Source of the DNA: CAYTEO01 sp964436825
Lineage (GTDB): Bacteria > Krumholzibacteriota > Krumholzibacteriia > LZORAL124-64-63
Length of the DNA: 33,489 nt
Assembly (NCBI GenBank): GCA_964436825.1
Contig: CAYTEO010000029.1
Span: 1 to 33,489, forward strand
Reading direction: 5' to 3'
How positions within the stretch are numbered: position 1 is the stretch's first letter; every line of letters begins with the position of its first letter. The translations under genes were made by a program, and so were the position numbers. Below are positions 22,483 through 29,893 of the stretch, piece by piece. The notes under the pieces were generated by a model. That model was not told the DNA's origin and ran no database searches. It worked only from the letters and a program-made list of their open reading frames with translations.

Positions 22483-25032
22483 ATGATGCCGCGACATCGC
22501 CTGTCGTTCGCCCTGTTCCTGTTCACCCTGGTCCTGTCGCTGGGCGCTGCCCTGGCCCTGGCGGGAGAGGTCCCGGTCGACGAGCACGGCCTGCCCCTCT
22601 GGCAGGTCCGGCAGTGGGATGACTTCCCGGTCCGCATCGTGCTGCCCGACGGCATCGCCCTGCAGCAGCTGCTGCGGCAGGTGCCCCTCTCGCGGTTCGG
22701 TCGCGAGGACGTCCGGCCCTCGTCGCGGGGCGGGCTCGTGGTGACCCCGCGCGTCACCGAGCAGGAGTACCAGTCGCTCATCGACGCCGGCTACGCGCCC
22801 GAGCGCGTCCGGGACGTCTACCGCGAGATCCGCTCGAGCATGGAGCGGCACTGGGCCGACCAGGCCGCCAAGGGGGGCAGCACCCTGCTGCTGGGCGAGA
22901 AAGGGGTCTGGCACACCCACGCCCAGATCGGCACCCTACTGGACGACATCGCCACGAACCACCCGGACATCGCCCGCACCTTCACCTGGGGCACCTCGGT
23001 CCAGGGGCGCGAGCTGTGGGGGATCGTCATCTCCGACAGCGTCCAGAGCGAGCAGGCCGAGCCCGAGGTGCGTCTCAGCAGCACGATGCACGGCGACGAG
23101 CCGCCCGGGATGGAGATGCTCCTCTACCTGGCCCAGTACCTGACCGACAACTACGGCCAGCCGGGCTACGAGGACGTCACCGACCTGGTGGACAACTACG
23201 AGATCCACATCATGCCGCTGTTCAACCCCGACGGGTACGTGGCCGGCACGCGCTACAACGCCAACGACGTGGACCTGAACCGGAACTTCCCCGAGCCGGC
23301 CGGTTCCCACCCGACCCAGGAGATCGAGACGCTCAACTTCATGAGCTACGCCAACACGCACCACTTCGTCATCAGCGAGAACGGACACAGCGGCGCGCTG
23401 GTCGTCAACTACCCCTGGGACTACACCTACGACCTGACCCCGGACAACGACGCCATCGTCAAGCTGAGCCTGGAATACAGCACGTACAACACCCCCATGT
23501 ACAACGGCGCCTTCGACCAGGGCATCACCAACGGCGCCGCCTGGTACGTCGTCACGGGCAGCCTGCAGGACTGGTCGTACGACCAGACCGACTGCATCGA
23601 CGTGACCATCGAGTACTACGACACCAAGTGGCCCGACGCCTCGGTCCTGGACGGGCTGTGGGACGACAACCGCGAGAGCTTCATGCACTTCATCAGGGCG
23701 GCCCGCTACGGCGTCAACGGTGTCGTCTACGCCTCCGACACGGGGCAGCCCCTGGCGGCGACGGTGACCGTCGCCGGCAACGCCAAGCCGGTCCACACCG
23801 ATCCCGACCGTGGCGACTACTACAAGCTGCTGGACACCGGCACGTACGACATCACCTTCAGCGCCGACGGGTACCTCAGCAAGACGATCACCGGCGTCAG
23901 CACGACCTGGGGCACCTCGACCGTCCTGAACGTCGTCCTCGACCCGGTGGCCCACGGCGACATCACCGGTCACGTCTACGCGCTGGGCGGCACGCCGCTG
24001 ACGGCCCGCGTCGACGCCTACCTCCTGCCGGCCAACACGCTGGTCGCCACCGTCTACAGCGATGCCTCCGCCGACGGCGCCTACACCCTGGGCAACCTGG
24101 TCTACGGCGACTACCGGATCGTCTGCAGCGCGGCGGGCCACACGACCGAGGAGGTGACCGTCACCCTGGACGCCGCCTCGGTGGTCGCGCCGCCGGTGAC
24201 CCTGGGGCTCTCCGTCGACGTGACCTGGTTCAGCGACGACGCCGAGGGCGGCACCGCCCAGTGGACCGGCGACTGGGGCGTGGAGGAGGACGCCGCCGCC
24301 GGCGTCTACGGCTTCAGCGACAGCCCGGGCGGCAACTACGCGGACAGCAGCTTCAGCCCCTTCGCCATGGCCCAGGGCGTCGACCTCTCCCGCGCCGACA
24401 CGGCGACCCTGAGCTACCTGGCGCACTGGGACATCGAGACCGACTGGGACGCCGTCCAGTTCCAGGTCTCCACCGACGGCGGCGTCACCTGGACGGCGGT
24501 CCAGATGCCCCGCATGACCGTCGGCAACGGGCAGGGAGCCCAGCCGTCGGGCGAGCCGATCTACGAGGGACAGCAGACGGCATGGGTGGAGGAGACCCTC
24601 GACCTGGCGCCGTGGCTGGGGGAGACGGACGTCCGCTTCCGCTTCCTGCTGATGAGCGACGGCTCTGTCACCAAGGACGGCTTCCACTTCGACGACTTCG
24701 TCATCTCGGGCACCGAGACGATCGACACCACCGGTGCCGGCGACGACCTGCCCGGGGTGACCCGCCTGGTGGGGGCCTGGCCCAACCCGTTCAACCCGAC
24801 GACGACGCTCGCCTACACCCTGGGCCGTGACGCGGACGTGCGCCTGGCGCTCTACGATGTCCAGGGCCGGCGTGTCCGCACCCTGGTGGCGGGCCGCCAG
24901 GCCGCCGGCGCCCACCAGGTGCGCTGGGACGGCCGGACCGACCAGGGAGTGCGGGCCGCCAGCGGTGTCTACTTCGCCCGCCTCAGCGGCGACGGGGTGG
25001 ACCAGACGCTCAAGGTCATGCTCGTCAAGTGA
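22483..25032 (+). CDS. Secreted M14 zinc carboxypeptidase with sorting tail
   Basis: The protein is 849 residues. A signal peptide (RLSFALFLFTLVLSLGAALALA) and a pro-region (about 25-135) precede the M14 peptidase domain, about 140-405. Zinc ligands are H203 and E206 in TMHGDEPPG and H302 in ENGHSGAL; the catalytic glutamate is E377 in DVTIEYYDTK. The substrate-binding segment DLNRNFP is present. It removes C-terminal amino acids or peptides. Two carboxypeptidase-regulatory-like beta domains follow (NGVVYASDTGQPL, TGHVYALGGTPL). Next are a jelly-roll-like beta domain (about 580-750) and a FlgD-type tail (AWPNPFNPTTTL to LKVMLVK). GGGGAGG lies six bases before the first ATG. It follows the C25 gene but has its own promoter. 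The two enzymes could act in sequence, endoprotease then exopeptidase. Confidence 0.9.
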   Translation: MMPRHRLSFALFLFTLVLSLGAALALAGEVPVDEHGLPLWQVRQWDDFPVRIVLPDGIALQQLLRQVPLSRFGREDVRPSSRGGLVVTPRVTEQEYQSLIDAGYAPERVRDVYREIRSSMERHWADQAAKGGSTLLLGEKGVWHTHAQIGTLLDDIATNHPDIARTFTWGTSVQGRELWGIVISDSVQSEQAEPEVRLSSTMHGDEPPGMEMLLYLAQYLTDNYGQPGYEDVTDLVDNYEIHIMPLFNPDGYVAGTRYNANDVDLNRNFPEPAGSHPTQEIETLNFMSYANTHHFVISENGHSGALVVNYPWDYTYDLTPDNDAIVKLSLEYSTYNTPMYNGAFDQGITNGAAWYVVTGSLQDWSYDQTDCIDVTIEYYDTKWPDASVLDGLWDDNRESFMHFIRAARYGVNGVVYASDTGQPLAATVTVAGNAKPVHTDPDRGDYYKLLDTGTYDITFSADGYLSKTITGVSTTWGTSTVLNVVLDPVAHGDITGHVYALGGTPLTARVDAYLLPANTLVATVYSDASADGAYTLGNLVYGDYRIVCSAAGHTTEEVTVTLDAASVVAPPVTLGLSVDVTWFSDDAEGGTAQWTGDWGVEEDAAAGVYGFSDSPGGNYADSSFSPFAMAQGVDLSRADTATLSYLAHWDIETDWDAVQFQVSTDGGVTWTAVQMPRMTVGNGQGAQPSGEPIYEGQQTAWVEETLDLAPWLGETDVRFRFLLMSDGSVTKDGFHFDDFVISGTETIDTTGAGDDLPGVTRLVGAWPNPFNPTTTLAYTLGRDADVRLALYDVQGRRVRTLVAGRQAAGAHQVRWDGRTDQGVRAASGVYFARLSGDGVDQTLKVMLVK

Positions 25033-25074
25033 GGATCCGCCGCGGACGCGGACGTCCCGGCGACGAGAAGGGGA

Positions 25075-25102
25075 GAGGGGGCCGCCGCTTGGCGGCCCCC
25101 TC
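25075..25102 (+). terminator. Terminator hairpin after the M14 gene
   Basis: GAGGGGGCCGCC-GCTT-GGCGGCCCCCTC is a perfect 12-bp stem with a 4-base loop. It lies between the M14 stop (25032) and the convergent OB-fold gene stop (25174), and may serve both directions. Confidence 0.75.
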
Positions 25103-25173
25103 GGCGCAGGGGGAACGGCGATGCACAGGGACGGGCCGGTGACCCTCCGCGCCCCGGCCGGGACCGGTGCCGG

Positions 25174-25872
25174 TCAGCGGTAGAGGCTCTTGACCAGGCT
25201 CCAGCTCGTCGCACGACCGGCAGTGGGGTTGTCCGGATCGATCCCGTCGGCGAAGACCTCCAGCTTGTAGTTGCCGTAGGTGTAGTGCCACAGTCCCGTG
25301 ACCGCCATGTAGTGGTGCCCGATCAGGACGGTCCCCTGGTACCACATGTCGTCGCAGCGGAAGGAGCGGCTGCCGTCGTCGGCCTCCACGAGCCACTCGC
25401 CGTAGCCGAGATCGTCGTCGACGACGGTCAGCGGGGTGACGACGCGCACGACACACCCCTCCCACTCCTCGGTGGCATCCAGCAGATCGTCGATGGTGAC
25501 GTCGCTGGGAGGCGGCACGCTCGTCGCGCCGGTGACCGTGACGCCGGCGCCGGGATCGGTCGAATCGGCCACGTTGACCTCCGAGAGCTCGAAGTACTCC
25601 ACGTAGTCGCCGGTGACATCGACGACGTCCCCGGCCTGCACGCCCGGGTCGTCGCCGGTGTAGACCCAGATCCCGTGCAGCGCCGTGTAGGGCGCCTCGG
25701 CCACGGCCAGGCCGTAGCTCGTGCTGGCCGTGACGACGACGCCGCTGAGGGTGACGGTCGTGCCCTCGGCGACGGCTCCGGTCTGGAGCTGCTCGATCGT
25801 CACGACGTCGGCGGCGGCGAGGGCCGCCGGCAGCAGGACGCAGAACAGGCAGAGCATGTAGCGCTTGATCAT
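25174..25872 (-). CDS. Small secreted protein with two OB-fold-like domains
   Basis: The protein is 232 residues with a signal peptide (IKRYMLCLFCVLLPAALAAA). Two similar all-beta halves follow: one from VTIEQLQTGAVAEGTTVTLSGVVVTA and one from VTIDDLLDATEEWEGCVVRV. Each ends in a strand pattern typical of the bacterial OB-fold domains found in secreted nucleases and DUF5689-like proteins (GDVVDVTGDYVEY, HHYMAVTGLWHYTYGNYKLEVF). No nuclease motif and no sorting tail are present. The start is the ATG at 25872, eight bases after GGAGG; upstream Met codons in the longer frame have no ribosome site. Divergent from the Gly/Met-rich gene. Function unknown; periplasmic binding of an oligosaccharide or nucleic acid is a guess. 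Confidence 0.7.
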   Translation of the reverse strand: MIKRYMLCLFCVLLPAALAAADVVTIEQLQTGAVAEGTTVTLSGVVVTASTSYGLAVAEAPYTALHGIWVYTGDDPGVQAGDVVDVTGDYVEYFELSEVNVADSTDPGAGVTVTGATSVPPPSDVTIDDLLDATEEWEGCVVRVVTPLTVVDDDLGYGEWLVEADDGSRSFRCDDMWYQGTVLIGHHYMAVTGLWHYTYGNYKLEVFADGIDPDNPTAGRATSWSLVKSLYR

Positions 25873-26030
25873 GATCGATACCTCCATGGCAGGGGATGAA
25901 CGGATCGGCATCGATCCCAGGCTGCACCTTCGCCTGCCTGCCCGTCAACAGGGGATTGGTTCCGGCGCAGGTTCGGTGGCTGTCATGCGTTATAGCAGAG
26001 AGAGGCGATCGCCAGGAAAAGGAGAACCAG

Positions 26031-26819
26031 ATGAGAAGAACGTGGATCGGTGCCGTGCTCGTGGTCGCATGCCTGGCCGCGGGAGGTCGGCTGCCGGCGA
26101 CTGCCCAGGAGGAGACGTCCGCCCTGCTGACCGGTGAGTGGGTCCTCGATCCCGCCGCCAGCGACGACGTGACGGCCGTCCTGCGCAGCGCCGGCATGAA
26201 CAGCTACGGTGGCGGCGGCCAGCGCCGTGGTGGCGGCGGCATGGGCGGCGGCATGGGCGGNNNNNNNNNNNNNNNNNNNNNNNNNNNNNNNNNNNNNNNN
26301 NNNNNNNNNNNNNNNNNNNNNNNNNNNNNNNNNNNNNNNNNNNNNNNNNNNNNNNNNNNNGGCGGCGGCATGGGCGGCGGCATGGGCGGTGGCGGCATGC
26401 GCGGCGGCGGTGGCGGCATGCGCGGCGGACGGGGGCGCAGCGCGGGCACCGACGGCACGGATCGCGCCACCAGGCAGGCGGAGCGCATGCTGGCGAACCT
26501 GTCGCACCTGTCGATCCACCACGAGGGAGCCGAGTTCGACGTCACCGACGCCGGGCAGATCAGCCGTTCCTTCCAGACCGACGGCCGGACCCGCAAGGTC
26601 TGGACGCAGCAGGGGGAGGTCCCGGCCTCGGCCGTCCGGGAGGACGGGGCCGTGGTCGTCACCTACGGCGCCTCCGGTCGCTTCGCGAAGCGGGTGCGCC
26701 GCTACGAGCTGTCGCCGGACGGGGAGCAGCTGCTCGTCACCGAGCAGCGCTGGCTGGCGGGTCGGGAGGAGCCGCTCCGGTTCAAGCTCGTCTACCGGCG
26801 GGCGGACGGGAACCAGTGA
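26031..26819 (+). CDS. Gly/Met-rich exported protein interrupted by an assembly gap
   Basis: A signal peptide (RTWIGAVLVVACLAAGGRLPATAQ) precedes a short conserved-looking segment (LLTGEWVLDPAASDD), then a Gly-rich stretch of GGGM units before and after the gap. A C-terminal domain of about 120 residues (LANLSHLSIHHEGAEFDVTD to LRFKLVYRRADG) follows, predicted beta-rich. AAGGAG lies about six bases before the ATG. The frame before and after the 100-N run is the same and both sides read GGGM, so the gene is probably intact in the organism, but its true length is unknown because 100 Ns is a placeholder size. I do not recognise the family; the C-terminal half looks like a lipocalin-like or META-type small beta domain. 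Confidence 0.65.
   Translation: MRRTWIGAVLVVACLAAGGRLPATAQEETSALLTGEWVLDPAASDDVTAVLRSAGMNSYGGGGQRRGGGGMGGGMGXXXXXXXXXXXXXXXXXXXXXXXXXXXXXXXXXXGGGMGGGMGGGGMRGGGGGMRGGRGRSAGTDGTDRATRQAERMLANLSHLSIHHEGAEFDVTDAGQISRSFQTDGRTRKVWTQQGEVPASAVREDGAVVVTYGASGRFAKRVRRYELSPDGEQLLVTEQRWLAGREEPLRFKLVYRRADGNQ
26261..26360. other. Assembly gap (100 N)
   Basis: One hundred Ns stand between matching GGCGGCGGCATGGGC-type units. The gap falls inside a near-exact short tandem repeat, the kind of sequence where short-read assembly fails. Confidence 0.99.
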
Positions 26820-26836
26820 CCCGACGCGGTACGAAG

Positions 26837-26864
26837 GCGGCGGCCCCCGCATGGGAGCCGCCGC
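26837..26864. terminator. Bidirectional hairpin between convergent genes
   Basis: Arms GCGGCGGC (26837-26844) and GCCGCCGC (26857-26864), with an inner CCC-GCAT-GGG extension. It lies between the Gly/Met-rich gene stop (26819) and the fadE stop (26892). Confidence 0.55.
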
Positions 26865-26891
26865 TCGCGTCCCGCCCGGATGCGGTCCGGC

Positions 26892-28682
26892 CTAGCCGAC
26901 GGTGTATCCCTCGGCCTCGATGACCCGTGCCGCGATGCGGTCGTGCAGGTCGCGGCGGGAGACCGGGTCGTGCTTGGTCAGTCGCCGCAGGCCGGCCAGC
27001 ATGGTGCGCAGCTCGTCGCCGGCCAGGGTGTCGGCCAGGACGCGCCGGCCCCACAGGGCCACCCGGTCCATGCCGTCGTGGACGGCCAGGGTGACCATGT
27101 CGGCCATGTGCGCCACGGCGTCCTGCCCCTCGCGCTCGGCCCGCTTGAGGGTGCGCAGCAGGGCGCTCTCGCAACCGTAGGCCTCCATGATGATGTCGGC
27201 GACGTCGGAGAGGATCTCCTGCTCGTGCTTGAGCTTGTCGCCGAACTTCTGGGCGGCCACGCCCAGGGCGGCCAGGGCCACCTTCTTCATGTTGGCCACC
27301 AGCTTCTTCTCGGTTTCCAGGAACTCCGGCTCGCCCGCGTCGCCGAACGACGGCAGGGCGGTCAGCTCCTCGGCCACCTGCTGGGCCGCCTGCAGGAGCG
27401 GCAGCTCGCCCTTGAGCGCCTTGCGCATCAGCATCCCCGGGACGATCAGCCGGTTGATCTCGTTCGTGCCCTCGAAGATGCGGTTGATCCGCTCGTCCCG
27501 GTAGAGCCGCTCGACGATGTACTCCTGGCAGAAGCCGTAGCCGCCCAGCATCTGGACGGTCTCCTCCGCGGCCAGGGCCATGGCCTCGGTGGCGAAGACC
27601 TTGATCATCGAGCACTCGATGCTGAACTCCTCGACCTTGAGGATCGACTGCAGGTCGTAGTCGGGAGCGTTCTTGTCGAGGGTGGCGATGGCCCGGTCCA
27701 GCAGGCCGGCCGTGCGGTAGACCATCGACTCGGCCAGGAACCCGCGGGCGGCCACCTGGGCGATCTTGCGCCGGATCAGCGGGAAGTCGCACAGGGGCCG
27801 GCCGAACTGGTGCCGCTGCTTCGTGTAGGGGACGGCCAGCTCGAGGGCGTACTTCATCCCGCCCACGGTGCTGGCGCCCAGCTTGAAGCGGCCCACGTTC
27901 AGGATGTTGAAGGCGATGACGTGGCCCTTGCCGATCTCGCCCAGGACGTTCTCCACCGGGACGGGGCAGTCCTCCAGGATGACCTGGCAGGTGGAGCTGC
28001 CCTTGATGCCCATCTTCTTCTCCTCGGCGCCGATCGTCACCCCGCCGAAGTCCTTCTCCACGATGAAGGCGGTGAACTGCTCGCCGTCGACCTTGGCGAA
28101 GATGATGAACATGTCGGCGTAGCCGGCGTTGGTGATGAACTGCTTGACGCCGTTGAGGATGTAGTGGGTGCCCTCGGCGTTCAGCTTGGCCGTGCACTGG
28201 GCCGCCAGGGCGTCGCTGCCGCTGTTCTGCTCGGTCAGGGCGTAGGCGGTCAGCAGCTCGCCGGTGGCCAGTCGCGGCAGGTACTTCTGCTTCTGCTCGT
28301 CGGTGCCGAAGTAGACGATGGGCAGCGTCCCGATCCCCGACTGGGCGCCGTGGGTGACGGCGAAGCTCCCGGCCCGCGACATGACCTCGCTGATGAGCAT
28401 GATCGTCGCCTTGTCCGAGCCCATGCCGCCGTACTGTTCGGGGACGTCGACCATCAGCAGGCCCATCTCGCCGGCCTGCTTCAGCAGCCCGCCGCCCAGC
28501 TCGGCCTTGCCCTTGTACTCCAGCTCCTCGCGGACCGGCTCGATGACCTTGTCGATGAAGTCGCCGGCGGCCTGGGCGAGCATCCGCTGGTTCTGGTCGA
28601 AGTCCTCCGGCGTGAAGACCTCCGCGGGGGCGATCTGCTCCAGCAGGAACTGGCCGCCGGTGGGATAGTTGCGATCGGACAT
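26892..28682 (-). CDS. fadE: Acyl-CoA dehydrogenase
   Basis: The protein is 596 residues and cytoplasmic. It oxidises acyl-CoA to trans-2-enoyl-CoA with FAD, passing electrons to an electron-transfer flavoprotein. Family features: FAD/substrate segment YALTEQNSGSDA, GVKQFITNAGYADMF, the QFGRPLCDFPLI helix, and the catalytic glutamate in IFEGTNEINR (about residue 404). The additional C-terminal part of about 170 residues matches long-chain (VLCAD-like) enzymes, as in Bacillus subtilis FadE at about 590 residues. AGAAGGAG precedes the ATG. Only 13 bases separate it from the thiolase gene, so it is the last gene of the fadNAE operon, ended by a GC-rich hairpin. Confidence 0.93.
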   Translation of the reverse strand: MSDRNYPTGGQFLLEQIAPAEVFTPEDFDQNQRMLAQAAGDFIDKVIEPVREELEYKGKAELGGGLLKQAGEMGLLMVDVPEQYGGMGSDKATIMLISEVMSRAGSFAVTHGAQSGIGTLPIVYFGTDEQKQKYLPRLATGELLTAYALTEQNSGSDALAAQCTAKLNAEGTHYILNGVKQFITNAGYADMFIIFAKVDGEQFTAFIVEKDFGGVTIGAEEKKMGIKGSSTCQVILEDCPVPVENVLGEIGKGHVIAFNILNVGRFKLGASTVGGMKYALELAVPYTKQRHQFGRPLCDFPLIRRKIAQVAARGFLAESMVYRTAGLLDRAIATLDKNAPDYDLQSILKVEEFSIECSMIKVFATEAMALAAEETVQMLGGYGFCQEYIVERLYRDERINRIFEGTNEINRLIVPGMLMRKALKGELPLLQAAQQVAEELTALPSFGDAGEPEFLETEKKLVANMKKVALAALGVAAQKFGDKLKHEQEILSDVADIIMEAYGCESALLRTLKRAEREGQDAVAHMADMVTLAVHDGMDRVALWGRRVLADTLAGDELRTMLAGLRRLTKHDPVSRRDLHDRIAARVIEAEGYTVG

Positions 28683-28695
28683 GTCCTCTCTCCTT

Positions 28696-29880
28696 CTAGA
28701 TGGCCTCGAAGATGCCGGCGGCGCCCATGCCGGTGCCGATGCACATGGTCACCATGGCGTATCTGCCGCCGCGTCGGCGCAGCTCGTGCAGGGCGGTGGC
28801 GGTCAGCTTGGCCCCGGTGCAGCCCAGGGGATGTCCCAGGGCGATGGCCCCGCCGTTGGGATTCAGGCGCGGATCCCCGGGATCCAGGCCGAGCCGCTTG
28901 CAGACGCTCAGGCTCTGGGCCGCGAACGCCTCGTTCAGCTCGATGACGTCCATATCGTCCAGCTTCAGCCCGGCCTGAGCCAGCGCCTTGGGGATGGCCG
29001 CCACCGGACCGATGCCCATGATCTCGGGCGGGACGCCGGCCACGGCGTAGGTGACGAACCGTGCCAGCGGCTGCAGGCCCAGCTCGGCGGCCACCTCGGG
29101 CGTCGTCAGCAGGGCGGCCGCCGCACCGTCGCTCATCTGGCTCGAGTTGCCGGCGGTCACCGTCCCGTCCACCTTGAACGCCGGCCGCAGCTTCGCCAGC
29201 GATTCCAGCGAGGTGTCGGCGCGCGGCCCCTCGTCGGTGTCGACGACCTTCTCGACGACCTCGGGCTTGCCGTCCGGCCCGGGGCGCGACAGCTTCACCG
29301 GCACAGGGACGATCTCGTCCCGGTACTTCCCGTCGCGGATGGCCGCCAGCGCCTTCTGGTGGCTGGCCAGGGCGAAGCGGTCCTGCTCCTCCCTGGTGTG
29401 GCCGTCCTCGACGACGAGACGCTCGGCCGTCAGTCCCATGTTGAGGTAGGTGTCCGGGTCGCGGGCCACCAGGTCGGGGTTGGGCAGGTAGCGGTAGCCG
29501 CCCATGGGCACCATCGTCATCGACTCCACGCCGCCGGCGATGACGATGTCCGACTGCCCGGCGGCGATCTTCAGGGCGCCCAGGTTGATCGTCTCCAGTC
29601 CCGAGGAGCAGAACCGGTTGACGGTCATCCCGGGGACCTCGTCCGGAAGGCCGGCCAGCAGGGCGATGTTCCTGCCGACGTTCATCCCCTGCTCCGCCTC
29701 GGGCATGGCGCAACCGATGACCACGTCGCCGATCCGCTGCGGGTCCAGGGCGGGGGCCTTCTCCAGGATGGCGCGGACGACGGCCGCGCCCAGGTCGTCG
29801 GGGCGGGTCTGGGCGAACGACCCCTTCTTGGCCTTGCCGACCGGGGTGCGCAGCGCCAGGGCAACAACGACGTCTCTCAT
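28696..29880 (-). CDS. fadA: Acetyl-CoA acyltransferase (3-ketoacyl-CoA thiolase)
   Basis: The protein is 394 residues, normal for a thiolase. It cleaves 3-ketoacyl-CoA to acetyl-CoA and a shortened acyl-CoA. Active residues are the nucleophile Cys91 in NRFCSSGLE, His350 in HPLGCTG, and Cys380 in MCIGTGMG. Other thiolase landmarks are GGVESMTMVPMGG and NEAFAAQ. It lies 13 bases downstream of the fadN gene, with GGAGGT-type sequence (GGAGGTCCTGGAG) before the ATG, and 13 bases upstream of fadE. It completes the beta-oxidation spiral with its two neighbours. Confidence 0.95.
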   Translation of the reverse strand: MRDVVVALALRTPVGKAKKGSFAQTRPDDLGAAVVRAILEKAPALDPQRIGDVVIGCAMPEAEQGMNVGRNIALLAGLPDEVPGMTVNRFCSSGLETINLGALKIAAGQSDIVIAGGVESMTMVPMGGYRYLPNPDLVARDPDTYLNMGLTAERLVVEDGHTREEQDRFALASHQKALAAIRDGKYRDEIVPVPVKLSRPGPDGKPEVVEKVVDTDEGPRADTSLESLAKLRPAFKVDGTVTAGNSSQMSDGAAAALLTTPEVAAELGLQPLARFVTYAVAGVPPEIMGIGPVAAIPKALAQAGLKLDDMDVIELNEAFAAQSLSVCKRLGLDPGDPRLNPNGGAIALGHPLGCTGAKLTATALHELRRRGGRYAMVTMCIGTGMGAAGIFEAI

Positions 29881-29893
29881 CTCCAGGACCTCC

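Noticed and set aside
17154..22781. Minus-strand open frame of 1875 codons opposite the C25 gene
   Set aside because: It mirrors the C25 gene and is Val/Asp/Gly/His/Arg-rich with no domain, as expected from GC-rich antisense sequence; no ribosome site.
26200..26430. GGCGGCATG-type repeats as a non-coding satellite
   Set aside because: Both sides of the gap read in the same frame as GGGM units within a gene that has a signal peptide and a downstream domain.
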